Made by a program: the position numbers and the translations under genes. The notes beneath the pieces were generated by a model that saw only the letters and a program-made list of their open reading frames with translations, was not told the origin of the DNA and ran no database searches. Positions 10,701-23,100 of a DNA stretch of 64,000 nt are shown here, in pieces. The DNA comes from Pseudisothecium myosuroides (taxonomy: Eukaryota; Streptophyta; Bryopsida; Hypnales; Lembophyllaceae): assembly GCA_951799445.1 (NCBI GenBank), contig OX637296.1:4588001-4652000 (forward strand), read 5' to 3'. Every line of letters starts with the position of its first letter. Within the stretch, counting starts at the first letter, position 1.

Positions 10701-13562
10701 AAGTCACTTGAATGAGTCATATTTTAGAACGTGATAAAATACACCTAGTAGCACAAAAGTATAAGTTTTGATATGTGGTCAATATGTGGTCAATTATAGG
10801 GAGGCTTGATCTCAATTTTTAAAGTTTGGAAGGACAAAGAATAAGGAATATTTTAGAAAATTCACATAAGACCACATATTTTTAGAATCTGCAAAAATCC
10901 TTTCTATATCCTAAGAATATTTTTGAAATGAATTCTAAACCTATTTATTTTCTAAGTTGATTAACATTCTTAAATCAATTTTTTAAATTCTAATTTTAAT
11001 TCCCCTAGTCCAGCTTGTTTACCTATCCATCTCTACTTGTCATGTACAAAATCTCTCTACTCACATTGATCTTCTATGGATCAATCAGAGAGTGATTGAG
11101 GAGCCTTGCATATTGTCATTTCCATTCTTTTGATCCTTTGGGAGCCTTGTATGAGGTTAGAAGGGTAGTTATGAGTTTAAAAACATATATAGGTAGAGTA
11201 GAAAAAAGAAAGCACAACCATGGGGATGTGCCTACAAGTGAAGAGGGAAAAACAAACTGAGATTTACATAGATGTGGATTAAAGTAGGAAGAGGGAGGTT
11301 TTAGGGTTGTGGAATGAGGATTGAATATGTTTTGGGGAGAAGAATTGGAGGTTCTCTGTTGGAATTTAGGACATTTGTGGATGCAAATTTGAGGTTTTGG
11401 AGGAATTGGGGAGTTTTTGGGTTGGATTTGGAAAGAAAGGTGGTGGGATTGGAAAGCTATGGTTGTATAGGAGTTACTAAGAATAAAGAAATGAGATGCA
11501 TTGCATTTCTATGGTTTGAAGTAGGTGCAAATTGGGATGTTTGTAGGAAGTGGACACTCACAAAATTGAAATCATTGAGGACTCTAAGTTTTCTTATATT
11601 GGATGGAGCTAACAAATTACAATAGAGTTGTATAATTGAAGTTGTGAACTATGAGAAGTCGTGAATTTTTTTTAATTGGAGGTGATTAGGGCAATGTTTT
11701 TGAAAGTTTTCCTATGAGGTACTTAATACCTTGAGACAAGATTCTAAGACGTAGAATCTCACGCAGGTTTAAATTGCAATAAAAATGACAAAGTTCTGTG
11801 GTTGAAATCATGTAAAACAACGGTGCTAGTATGTGAGCCCAAGAATGCGAGCTTGTGAGCATTGAGCATACAATATAGATACCTATAATATAGATACCGC
11901 ACACTGTAGAAGGTATATGTATCATAAACACCTATAATATGGATATTTGTAATATATATATACATATATATATACATATATATATACATATATATATATA
12001 TACTATAATCATAGACGATTTCTATTGTATATACACCTATGACTAGGTGTATAGTATTCTAGGCTCACACTCCTATGCTCACATAATAACAACCCTCCTA
12101 TGACAAGGTCCCTTCTATAGAGACTATGTCTTGAGAATGGAGGTGGTTAGGGCAACAAAATATGAAGTTTTCACTTTGTGGATAGATCTAAGGACTTAGA
12201 ATTATGCAAGTCTAGATTGGAAAATAAATTACAAAGTCATATAGCTGAATTGTGAACTATATGTGACACCTCTACTCAAGACTTGAATGTGCTTTGAGAT
12301 GGAGTTAATTTGGATACTACAATTCAAAGTTGCTACAACTAGCCTAGTACTTTGAAATAAGTTTCAAATTCTCAACATGGGTGATTGTAAGAAGCACTTG
12401 TCCTATTTCTTGTCCCCTTGCCCTCGAATAGGTGGTTTTTTGTTCATAACTTTTGCATTGTTTGTCCATTTAGTAAGAAATTTGGATAGAAGTTAGATGC
12501 GGTAGTTGTAAACATTAAGTAATTTTTTTAAAGTTTTTAAACTTAGTTCACTATTTTTAACCTGCCCCCAATTGGGTATCTATCTTTGGCCATTTTGGAG
12601 GATTTTAGTCCTATTTTTGACTCAAAAATGCGAATTTGAAGCCACAAATTGGACATGTCGGAGGTCTACTAACATTACAAAGGTTGACAATGAGTTTTAA
12701 TTAAACTAGCAACATGTCGGTTGCACACATGGGGTCAAAGTGACTTTCTTTTGCATGAAGGCTACAAAGAAGGAAAAAATTTCCTTCATGAATTTTTGGG
12801 TGCAATGCAAGCACAATCTTCTCTAGCAAAATGGATTTTCTTATAGAAATTTCTTAAAAAAAATTTGAATTACTAAAAATGAAAAACTCCATAAACCCCT
12901 TTTTTGCTATTTTTTTGTTCCCAGTGGCTTTTGTAGTACTTTGTAGTAGTTTGTAATACTGCATAATACAACATAGTACTGAACTGACGGTTTAGATCTG
13001 CAAGCACCCTGAATCGACGGTTTAGATCTAATAGGGCGCTGCTAACACATTATACTGGTAGTATTGTATAGCCTTGCCAGTCCTTTGGCCAAAAAATGCA
13101 GTTTTGATGGAAAAACGTGAAGTGATTCTTGCAATCACCCACATTCTGAGAATTGCAAATTGTGATCTACGTCACCTTTAGAAACCAAACTTGATAATTT
13201 CTAGAATGGAAGTAGAAAACAACAAGAAATTTGCAAAGTAGACAACAAATAGATCTTTCAAAGCTCACCTAGTTTCAATACTATAGATGGATCTACCTTT
13301 AGAGTTGCAATGCGGTGTTTTTTTGTCCAAAAGCCACATTTTATTATATATGATCACATTCAAATGACCTTGACAAAAAGGAAGTTTTGTCAATGTAATC
13401 AACAACATTCTAAAGTTAATGAGACTCTTTTGAAGGCTCATCAAATATATGGGCTAGAGAATTATTACATACACGATCCACATGCCCTAGAAAAAGCAAA
13501 TGAGATTAATTATCGTATTTTACATTGTCATCATCAATTGAGCCATCAATGTTTAACAACTA
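7705..13562. other. Long AT-rich stretch without a recognisable gene
   Basis: The first 300 bp would be the promoter and leader of the 6208-7704 frame. Beyond that I see only AT-rich DNA with short, unconvincing open stretches (9417-9864, 11314-11625, 13310-13582). The last of these is the most protein-like in composition but matches nothing I know and runs into a MITE. A small AT minisatellite lies at 11951-12004. Near 12980-13030 the motif GACGGTTTAGATCT occurs twice, about 45 bp apart. Confidence 0.6.
11951..12004. repeat. 12-bp AT minisatellite (TATATATACATA)n
   Basis: Four to five near-perfect units of TATATATACATA followed by pure TA dinucleotides. It is low-complexity and probably polymorphic in length. 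Confidence 0.85.
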
Positions 13563-13771
13563 TTCCCTCCATTCCAAAATGATCTTCTGGTTCCCATTAA
13601 TTTTATTGCAAAATACTACATTTTGAAAAGGATTCCAAAACTCAAAGTTTCAAGTGGATAGGAGTACACCAAACTCTAATTACAACTCAAAAGATGTTGA
13701 AATAAAGTTATTTTCAATAGGAAATCCCAAACATTTTGTCCAATTGGAAGATCATTTTGGAATGGAGAGAG
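13563..13771. mobile_element. Stowaway-type MITE, 209 bp
   Basis: The ends are inverted copies: TTCCCTCCATTCCAAAATGA at the left and the inverse of CTCTCTCCATTCCAAAATGA at the right, extending through ATCTTC. TA dinucleotides flank it at 13561-13562 and 13772-13773. The CTCCCTCC start, TA duplication and small size fit Stowaway MITEs, which are mobilised by plant mariner-like transposases. It has no coding capacity. Confidence 0.8.
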
Positions 13772-13984
13772 TAATTTGACATCACAGTCTGTGATAGCAT
13801 TAGAAGATAGGCAACGTAGTGAAAGCTTTCCAATACAAGTAGATGCATTTGTATTAGTGTTTATAATAAAGCTAAATCTAGACTGAAATTTCTACCAATT
13901 GTTTTTGCAGCAACAAATAATGTGAATTCCATTATTAATTCCTAGTTGCTTGATCGCCCATATTTAGTTGATCCAAAATTTGGG

Positions 13985-14662
13985 GCTCATTTGTATGTGG
14001 GCAATTAAATTCCTTTGACCATTTAAAAAATTCATAGGTAGTATTGAAGGTAACCTCTAGAAGCTTTTATTTCTTATTTAAAAAGGTAAATATTTTATTT
14101 TTGAGAGGTCCTCAAAGGCATATATGTACCATTAGTGGAAGTATAAAGCTTGCCAATTTCACTTGATTTGAGATCTAAAAATTTGTACTTTGCTTTGAAA
14201 ATGGTCCCATTGGAAAGGGTTAGCATTTTCACAATTTTCACCATTGAAAGTTTAACATGCAAGTGTTGATTTGGAGTCATTTGCAATTTCTACTTACAAA
14301 GAATCGCATTTCAACAATTGCAATGTGGATTGTGTAATGAGTTTGATAGCTCTACATATGAATTTAAGGTTTTTAGAAGTGCATTTTAGTGTGCTAACAT
14401 AATTTCTTGTTCGTGTCACCTCCAATTCTAAGAAAATCTTACATGCAAATTTCTTAAACATAGGATGTGTATATTTTCTTGTTAGAATCTCACAACTACT
14501 ATGCAATATTACACTCAAAATTGGTGTGGACACTAATAAGCAAGCTTTTAAACATCTATACGGTTAGATTTTGAAAAAAAAACAAAACAATTTTCTTTGT
14601 TGGGGATAACTATAAACTCACGATAAGAAAAGCACACTTGGAAAGGCTTGGGCACTTAGGGG
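13985..14662. mobile_element. TTAA-type TIR element, family B copy 2 (left end lost)
   Basis: Homologous to 3790-4525 over most of its length (shared blocks include TTGACCATTTAAAAAA, GAGAGGTCCT, GCAATTTCTACTTA and GATTGTGTAATGAG). The right end is intact, GGCACTTAGGGG followed by TTAA at 14663-14666. The left terminus is not visible, so it is truncated or diverged. Confidence 0.6.
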
Positions 14663-15185
14663 TTAAAATGAAGTTTTAGCTCGTTTACAAGTGCCTTTAG
14701 CTATTTGAGCTCATTGTCATTGTGAAAATTGCATTTGAAATCATTGATTTGTATGACTCAACATAGACAACAGACAAACTCTGCTCTAAGCCAATATGGC
14801 CATATTCATTAAATTGAGACAAACTGCACATTTAGAGACTTCAACCGTGCTATTAAAGATCTCTATTCTAATGAATCAAAGATTTATGAAAAAATCAATC
14901 TTTAAAGAATCAAAGGTTTACAAATGCATGAATACATTAAAAGACTACAAATTGTCTCATTTTAACAAACAAAGGCAGAAACTCTTGCGGTGAATGATAG
15001 CTAGTAAAAATTGTTTTGAAGTGGGTTATGTACAGTTATAATATGTTATCATACTAATTTGTGATATGCAAAAAGTTGGAGAAGTCAGGTTGTAAAAGAA
15101 AAAAATCAACATGTTGAATATCTGCAATGATTTTCATACAAATGGATCATAACATTCAGTAGCAGTCACTGGCTCTGCCCTCCCC

Positions 15186-15258
15186 CGAACGAAATGGTAT
15201 GGAATATACCACACCGTTTCATTCGAGGGATGAAATGGTGCGGTATATTCCGCACCAT
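15186..15258. repeat. Two consecutive palindromes sharing an ATGGT core
   Basis: Positions 15186-15225 form a 40-bp near-perfect palindrome (CGAACGAAATGGTATGGAAT and its inverse), and 15235-15258 a 24-bp one built on ATGGTGCGG. Both share AAATGGT(A/G)(T/C)GG and differ by a few substitutions, so one may be a duplicated half of the other. They lie about 90 bp upstream of the transposon at 15346, outside its ends. They could extrude as cruciforms; no function can be assigned. Confidence 0.75.
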
Positions 15259-15345
15259 ATCAGTAACTACTGATTTTATGCGGACAGTTGCCAATATTTG
15301 TTAGAACTGAACTTCGAGCCCACGCCGCGACTGTATACTGAAGTA

Positions 15346-17739
15346 CACTAAAAAGGGTATTTAGTGTTGGATTACATTTAGTGTAATTACCACCCTACTT
15401 GACCCTACACTAAATGTCAATTTTAGGACGATTAGTGTAGTGCTAAACTTCAATGCGTCGCCTTTGGGTTGTCTTCACTTTTGTCATCTCCTTCTTTGGA
15501 CTTCTTCCCTGGACTTCCTTTGCAATCTGCTTTTGCGACCTTACCTTGTATGTTGTCTTTTGGGCCTCTCTTCCATTCCGACTTGGTTACCTTACCTGCA
15601 GCTTGGCTTCTTATCCTCTATTGCTGTCCCGCTTCTCCGCACTTACAATTCTTTGAGTGAGTGAATTTTTTTTTGGGGGGGGGGTATACTCTCGCATTCC
15701 CGCCTCCCGTGAGCGGTTTGAATCTCCCGCCTATTCCCACTCCCGATTGCTCCATCGCTCCTTGTTGCGGCAATTTCAACTTCATCTAGGTTTGTTTTCC
15801 CCTGTTCATTGATCCGTCGACCTTTTTTTTTTTTTTACTCATCTTCCTAGTGACCTGCCGACGTTATTTTTTGGGCTGATCTTTTGCTTCCCATTTTAGG
15901 AATCCGCCATGGCCGACGCTCCACCGTGCAATTCCACACCCTGACGCTTACAACAAGTTTCTACAATTGCTATTTGCAAACGCATCATCACTTGGATGGT
16001 TCAAGATGAATTTGTGCACGGCTTTCCTGGGCTCTACATTTGCACAATCAATACATTTCCTGAGCATTTTCGAGCTCAAAGGAGTGCCAACCTTGTTCGG
16101 GCTTCCTGTTGGTGGGCTCAACGTCAACAATTTTGCAATGAAGGAGAGGCGGACAACACATCTCCACCAATTTCATGTAGTAGGAGCCGGGATGGTAGGC
16201 GAAAACAACTCCGCACAAAGGCAGCTCTCGGTCGTGGGCCCAAGTGAGCTGAATGGATACTTTGGATCTACCCCATACTTTTGGATGCATTTGATAGATT
16301 TAGAAAGGCTAGGGTCAAATTTTCATCCAAATTACTCATTGAGCTGGCTATGACCATCTTATTAGATCCTACCTCTCCATATATAGCCGAATCTCGTGAT
16401 CCAAAGGACAATGTCCTATTCACGGCCAAGTTGACCCCAAGTTGGGTTCAACAATTTATGCATGTGCACAACATTGTTTTGTTGTCACAAAGGGGATGTT
16501 TGTCTTGTAGTCCCGAGAAGGAACTACAAATTGAGAGGGCAACAACTTACCATCTAGGTGTGCTGCAAAGAGGGTTCCAAGCGGGTGTTTCCGATGATAA
16601 TCTCATGGAAAACATTGACGAAACTCATTTTGTTGTAAATTTAGACAATGGTCGGACATTGGGATTTAGGGGAGACACGAGTATCAAGTATGCCGAAGTG
16701 GTTTCGGGGGGAGATTCTATGACCATGGTCATTAGAATTTCCGGGGGGCGTAGATCAATGATTGAAGCCCCTATGCTGATTTTTACCAATTCCAGTAGCA
16801 ATTACCCTATTCGGGGCTTGGAAGACAATATTCCAGGAGTATGTTACAGATCTAGGCCTAAGGGCTGGGTGGACCAAGCACTTTTTGCTGAATTTTTTGC
16901 TGAACCCCGAGCCTTCCAAGCTGATGTTCATGGCCGTACAAAAGTCATCTAGATTGACAATTGTACAGGCCATAGTATGACCCCAGCATTATCGGTTGTC
17001 TTGGAAGCAAAACAGGCCACTCTTAGGTATTTGCCACCTAGTTCTACACATTTGTGTCAACCGGCGGATACATTCATCATTTCCAAGGTCAAGGATGCTT
17101 GGACCAAGCGATGGGAAGCAAAAAAAGGTTGAGCTCATTGTAGCCAATGCTTGGCAAAATATTCCTCGGGTTGATGGGCAGTGGTCAAGAAAACTCACAA
17201 ATCCAGGAAAAAGATTTTTCCTACAGCTGGCTGCGGATAGCATTGAGGATGTGAACAAAGAGGTAGATTGTGATAATTTGTCATATGCTAGGAAAGCTAT
17301 GATTAGATCGGGTATGGCTTTGGGTGTTGATGGCACTTGGAGTGTCAATCAACTTTTTCCACATTTGCAGGAAATTATAGCCAAGCATGAACCATATTTC
17401 CATGGACAACAAGTTCCAGCCCAAGTATGAAATTTGTATTTTTTTTGCTCTAAATATTAATTTTTTTCCCCTTATTTGATGTTCAAAGACTTCTTTTATT
17501 GCACATGTTTTCTACATTTTCTACTCCTTCCATCATTTTCCTTGTCTTTAATCTTTTTCTTTCCAAATTCTTTTTTTACCTTCTAACATTAAATGTAAAC
17601 CTCTTCATATTTCAGATTTACCATAGAGTACTTTTAGTGTTAGAAATTACATTTAGTGTTACTTACTTTAATAGGGTAAATGATATTTAGTGTCATGGTT
17701 CGCAAATAGTGTTGCCAACACTAAATCCCCTTTTTAGTG
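15346..17739 (+). mobile_element. Complete pogo/mariner-like DNA transposon, 2394 bp
   Basis: Terminal inverted repeats of 25 bp begin CACTAAAAAGGG and end TTTAGTGTTGG, with one mismatch between the two ends (15346-15370 and 17715-17739). TA dinucleotides flank both ends (15344-15345 and 17740-17741), the Tc1/mariner/pogo target signature. Subterminal TTTAGTGT motifs recur on both sides. It carries a decayed transposase at 15909-17430. The CACTA start is coincidental: CACTA elements make 3-bp duplications and have a different transposase. The element is full length at both ends, so the decay is by point mutation rather than deletion. Confidence 0.85.
15909..17430 (+). pseudogene. Decayed DDD (pogo/IS630-type) transposase
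   Basis: The best start is the ATG at 15909 in a strong context (GCCATGG). One frame reads on through a helix-turn-helix-like segment around 16270-16340 (LLDAFDRFRKARVKFSSKLL) and a conserved SPEK segment. Next come NIDETHF (first catalytic Asp, 16617-16619), IDNCTGH (second Asp, 16956-16958) and LPPSSTHLCQPAD (third Asp, 17067-17069). The last two Asp are 37 residues apart. The frame is interrupted by TGA at 15942, TGA at 16245 and TAG at 16950, and shifts at an A-run near 17120-17126, after which the plus-one frame runs to 17430. All three stops fit C-to-T (or G-to-A) change of CGA or TGG codons. It would have been a nuclear DDD transposase of about 505 residues. Confidence 0.85.
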
Positions 17740-17884
17740 TAGTGGAAAATTAAAAAATTTCAAGTAAAACTGAATACAAAACAATAGGAATTTTAAACAA
17801 AATGCTAATGGATTCATTGCGAGTATTGATTTCTATGTTATTGTAGAATTATCTCACTTTGAATTGGAACCCATTTATGCATTG

Positions 17885-18521
17885 TGCTTTTGAAGTGCGA
17901 AGACAACTCTTTATATGCACATGGAGTGGTAGGAGGTAGAGCAATCCATGTGGGATAAATAAAATAGAATTTGTAGGTTCTCATGCACTCATAGTTAAGT
18001 CAAAAACAAATAATTGTGTTAAAAGTAGAATTTTAGACCTCGTTTAGGCATAATAAAATAACTTTTTTCAAAAAACTTTGAACTAAAAATAGTTGTTAAA
18101 TGAAGATAAGTTTCACCTCCAAAAATCCGTTTGGGATTTTGAATCTCCAATCAAAAATTATGAATAAATTTTGGAGAGGATTTTTAATAGACATTTTCTA
18201 CAAAGTCATTTAAAAATCCATTCCAACCCCTCTCCGAAATTTATTCATAACTTTTGATTGGAGATTCAAAATCCCAAACGGATTTTTGGAGGTGAAACTT
18301 ATCTTCATTACCAACTTTTTTTAGTTCAAAGTTTTTTGAAAAAAGTTATTTTACTATGCCTAAACAAGGTCTAAAATTCTACTTTTAACACAATTCTTTG
18401 TTTTTGACTTAACTATGAGTGCATGAGAACCTACAAATTCTAATTTATTTATCCCACATGGATTGCTCTACCTCCTACTACCCCATGTATATATAGAGTT
18501 ATCTTTCACTTTACAATCCAA
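17885..18521. repeat. Long foldback: inverted repeat with arms of about 300 bp
   Basis: The left arm (about 17890-18185) and right arm (about 18210-18515) are near-identical inverted copies. Matching landmarks are GGAGGTAGAGCAATCCATGT, CTCATGCACTCATAGTTAAG, GTAGAATTTTAGACC and GGATTTTGAATCTCCAATCA. The loop is only about 25-40 bp. It has no reading frame and no clear target duplication. A transcript would form a hairpin hundreds of base pairs long, a substrate for Dicer-type processing. It lies about 150 bp downstream of the pogo-like element. Confidence 0.85.
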
Positions 18522-18925
18522 AATAAGTTATTGATTGCAAATATTAACAAGGCATTAGTGTATTACTCATTGGATTCTTTGCCAACATCTTTCACTACAA
18601 TATTTGATGATTTGTATGTCTAGTCCTAAAATTAAGAAAAGAAAATGGAACATACCATAATGTACTGTCACTATCCCGGTACCGAAGCTTACATAAATTA
18701 AGTGGGGATGAAAGTCGTGGATGAGGACATCGGAGAGGAAAAGGTAGCCTCTCTGAAGGCTACTGAATGTTATGATTCATCTTTGTTTTCTCTATGTATC
18801 CACCAACACTGGTGAACAAAATATAATCTCATATTCAAATGTGCAGCAAAAAAGTCTTGGGCTTTGATATGCTGATTCTGCTCTAGTTCCGGATAGTTCT
18901 ATAGTTAATTGGAAGAAAACAATTA

Positions 18926-19489
18926 CTTCCTTTGTCCTACTTAAAAACCTCCAAAAACTTTCTCCATGAGGAATTAACTATATTTTTAGTCTTTGATTCA
19001 GTGATACATACACTCTAGAATTAATAATGCATTCACTAGATCTATGCAAAATCTCCAACTTAGGTGCCATTGTTTAGGCACCCAAAATCCATGTGGAAAG
19101 TGTCATATTTGAGCATCGTTTACAAATGCCGCTAGTTCTGATGATTTAAAGGTTGGTAGCAACAATGGGATTGTAGAAATATATGATCCTAATCTAAATA
19201 CCACATCTACAAAACTTAGCCTCCTTTATGAGCAAATCTTTATAGCGCCAAAGTGGTTTCCAAATCCATTGTCAACACAACTATTTGACGAAGCACCAAA
19301 TACAAGGTGCTTCATATGGGCAAGGCTAAGCTTGCTAGGAGAGGAATGTTCCTTGATTGCTTGCCACTTACTTCCACAAGGTCATTTTATACAGTCAACG
19401 CTTACTCAATAGTCAAAATTAATAACTGAAGGTTTTTAGTGGGATAGAAATTGTGCCTCATTTGGAGGTTTTTATTGGGACAGAGGGAG
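18926..19489. mobile_element. Mariner/Stowaway-type non-autonomous element, 564 bp
   Basis: The left end is CTTCCTTTGTCCTACTTAAA and the right end, read inverted, is CTCCCTCTGTCCCAATAAAA; both continue ACCTCCAAA. TA dinucleotides flank it at 18924-18925 and 19490-19491. The CTCCCTCYGTCCC terminus is characteristic of plant mariner-like elements and Stowaway. There is no transposase; the interior is unremarkable. Confidence 0.75.
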
Positions 19490-19491
19490 TA

Positions 19492-20186
19492 AATGACAAA
19501 CTCATAAATAGGGTTTGGGTTGGCAATAGTAGCTACAAGGGATCAATGACAGAAAGAAACACCCATACCCGATCATTTAAGCAATTTTGTGACACATGAT
19601 GAGTAGTATGAGGGGATACATATTTTTCCTCTCTAAAAAGATAGGAAATATGTGGATTGCAATTTTTCAATAATTTTATTTCCAAAATTGAAACTACTAT
19701 GTTTTTTGGGGAGCCAAAAAGTAGTCCAAGCCCATAGCCAATGTCTAGAGTTTTCCAATTCCGATCATTCAAGAACTACTTTCTTACTCACTACTTTGGA
19801 ACATGTGTCACCACCTTATTAGTCCCAACCTTAAAAGGAGAAAAAAAAACATTCCAAGCTTCATTTGGAAATTTGTTTTGCCCTTGGTTGAAAATAGCTA
19901 CATGCTATAGATCAATTATGAGACAATCTCAGTTGGGATTAGATGTTTCTACCTTAATTAACCCTAGAACGTCAAGCTAATTGCTCTAGAAATCATCCTT
20001 TTGGATACCGTGTGAATCATTTGCTTTAAAAAAAACCAAGCCGACACTCATTGGAGGTCAAACTACTGTGTAAGACGTCCCCTTTCCACACCAAATTCCA
20101 AAGTTGAACATCTACACTAAGTGTAGCACATAGAAGGATTCTCTATCATATATCGGACACTTTTAGGCCGTCGCGTCGTTATAAGG
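19492..20186. other. Intergenic; 3' side of the PACRG gene
   Basis: No gene is recognisable. Open stretches at 19533-19772 and 19741-19980 overlap each other on opposite strands and are not protein-like. The part next to 20187 should hold the 3' untranslated region of the minus-strand PACRG gene, but I could not pick a convincing poly(A) signal. Confidence 0.5.
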
Positions 20187-23100
20187 TTAGATAATAACAC
20201 AAGATTCATATGTGGGGATCATATACTTGATGTTGATGAAGGCATCCTCACCACCGTGTTTCTCGAAAATCTCGAGGGTGTTTAACACCAAGTCTCCTAT
20301 CGTGGACTTCTTTTGCTGCCCATAGTCAATGGCATCCCCAATATTCAATGTGTTGTTCCTAAAGATGTTCATGATGGGCAATAGCTGCCGGTAGTAAGGC
20401 ACCAACGACTCCCCGATCATCACCTCGGATTGCACCAACTTGATCAGCAACTTCACCACAATCCATCAACCACATTCAGATTTCAGAACTTAGGAGTGGA
20501 AAAAAACATCAAAGCATGGATCACATATTAGAATTAATCATAAAGGAAACCCTAGTTTGAAACAGGGGCATCAAAGGAAGGTTTAACTTAGAATAGTACA
20601 AAAGAAACATGACACCAAACTCCATCAAACATCAATTTAGGTGCTTCAAGGAATTTCGTCTTGTATTTTTCTCAAACTCTGGTTCCTGGTCCCTCATGGC
20701 ACACATTTTATGATTGACTTTATTACTGAGCAAATATTCCTATTAGTGAAATTGGAGTTTTGTAGTTGTAAGTTGCAACTAAACTTTGGTGAAATCTGAA
20801 AATGACATTTGAACATTGTATACAAAACCTACAATTGGTCAAAGTTCCAATTGATTATCCAAATTTGTGTGCTAATTGCATTGTTCAGTGTTCAACAGTT
20901 TGCATCGAGTATCTGTAAGCATTTAGAGTCACTACTATAGATTGTTTTGTATGACTATTTAGTAGCTAGCCCTGTCAATTGTGATGATGGATTCCACTAA
21001 ATTTATTAATTTAGTTAAGCCTAAAAAATAGCCTAGTACTTAAGCATGATTTTCTTCATGAATTTGCAGTGAAAATTTTGTTAAAGAGATTGAAGTTTCT
21101 ACCTGAAGTGTGACACCAACCACCTTGGGATCTCGTGTGTTGAGAGCATTTTTTATGGGCACAATTAGTTGCGGTATAACAGGCAAAATTTTCCCCTCAC
21201 CAGCCTGCATAAAAAAGATTAAGCTCAACATTAGGGCCCCTCATATAGTAGAACCTCTCTAAACTAATAACCTCTCTTAGGTACTATTGACTGCTGTGTC
21301 TCGGCTTGGGCCACATACAAACCTCATTGATGCAAATGACCCTCTCTAATGTAATATTCTAGTGTAATATAGTCAGCCAGTCCCAACCCTATTACTTTTG
21401 AGAGGTTCTATTATAATATCAACTCCAAGTTTCAAGCTAACAATTGCAATCTCCCCTTTGAGGCTCAAGAAAATGGTATAATCCAATAACCTTCCCCTTC
21501 CAAGCTACTCAAGTTTATTTGTTTCATATTACATACAACACAATTTGTTTCCAAACTTTCAATGACTCTTAGGGCAAAGAAGATAATCCCTTCGTCTCCC
21601 AATAGCCGCTAAACAAGTGAAAATGAAATGATTTCTAATAGAAAAATGTGATACAAAAAAATTAATGTGATACAAAAAAAATTAATCTCATACTAATTAA
21701 ATTAACTTGACTACAATACTAACAACAACAAAATAAGAATAGCGTGAATGTGAACCTTGAGAAGATCCTCACAGCCTTTTACAGCCAAAAACCGATACGG
21801 ATCCTCAATCTCACGAACACCGTCAAAAAAAAGAGGCAAGTAAAAATGGTAGTCCACCTTCGCCAACTCCACCTTCCACTTGATTTGTAGCCTTGTTTGG
21901 TTGTGATTAATAGCCAATGGCAAATCTCCCCTCTGGTAGCATTTCCTAAACTGACAAAAACAAAAGAACACAAATTAGGTCAAGAAATAAAAAAAAATGC
22001 ACTAATAAATGTGAAGTGAAACTTACCGCAAAGTGCATCATTCATCTTTTCTTTTGAGAATTCAGATGTAGGATCTGAGATGAATAAACTCTTAATTTAC
22101 GCCAACCTAATATGGTTGGAATTATTTCTTTCTTTAAAGCTTACCAGGCAAAATGGCAACATGATTCTATTAAAACCTTAAGTCTACAAGATTCTACAAA
22201 TAAGCATGCACACAAGCTACATCAATAATTTTGTGGTTTTAAATTTTTGAGAATCAAAGTATTGGAATGGTGATCACTTAAAAGTTTGTTGAAGCATTGC
22301 ATTTCTACAGTCATCCAATTTTAGAACCAAAACACACTTCTCCATTATATTCATGCACTTCTTCATCCAAATTCAGCGACTACATTTTAAATAGAGATGG
22401 ATTTTTATTTGGCCAAAGATTGAAGGCATTGGATTAATGTACCAAAGTATTGGGAGGATTGTCTCTCTCCTTAAAAGCTCCGGACTCGGGTGGCTTGGGT
22501 TGCCGGAGTTTCGAACAAGGTGGGCATATTCCTTTCAAAATCTTCTCCCCGTCCCCCTTTCTTGTGTAGTTTTTGGGATACTTCCTTCCTACTTTATACC
22601 TGCATAGCACGGCATAGATGAAATCCTCAGCATGTGTATGGGAATAAATTTATGCAAAAACAATGAAGGTACATGCTTCATTAAACAAAATTGCACATTA
22701 CATTCCAATGGATGTTATGGCAAATCGAGACAAAAAATGAGGACCTGAATTCACATTGGGGCGACCAATATGGTAGATCTCTGTCAAGAATGTGGACGCG
22801 CTCATGCTTACCAGGTTGTCGCGAAAACTGCAAGACCAAAAAACAGAATTGGTTGGACTTTTTAGTACATGGCAAAAGCTGATGACATGGCTAAAATGCT
22901 AAAAGTGAAGCAAATAGTAACTATCCAATACACTTAAGGTATTTGCAGCTAAAACAGACACTTTTTGTTCAAAATGCAATTGGTTTTTTTAGATTAAGTA
23001 TGAATACACTATGAATTTTCAATGTTGAACAGCTATTAGACTACTCTTAATTGAACATCCTTAATCATACAAAATTGAATGCTTCAACTTTAATTGGTAG

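Noticed and set aside
13310..13582. 90-codon plus-strand frame with His/Asn/Gln-rich, protein-like composition
   Set aside because: It matches no family I know, has no supporting exon neighbours and runs directly into a Stowaway MITE. It may be a gene fragment, but the sequence gives no positive support.
15440..15664. Three overlapping hydrophobic open frames at the left of the transposon
   Set aside because: All three frames are open at once over a T/C-rich leader, so this is composition and not coding. It belongs to the 5' part of the pogo-like element.
15346..17739. Assignment to the CACTA (En/Spm) superfamily from its CACTA ends
   Set aside because: The flanks are TA rather than a 3-bp duplication, and the transposase motifs are pogo/IS630-type.
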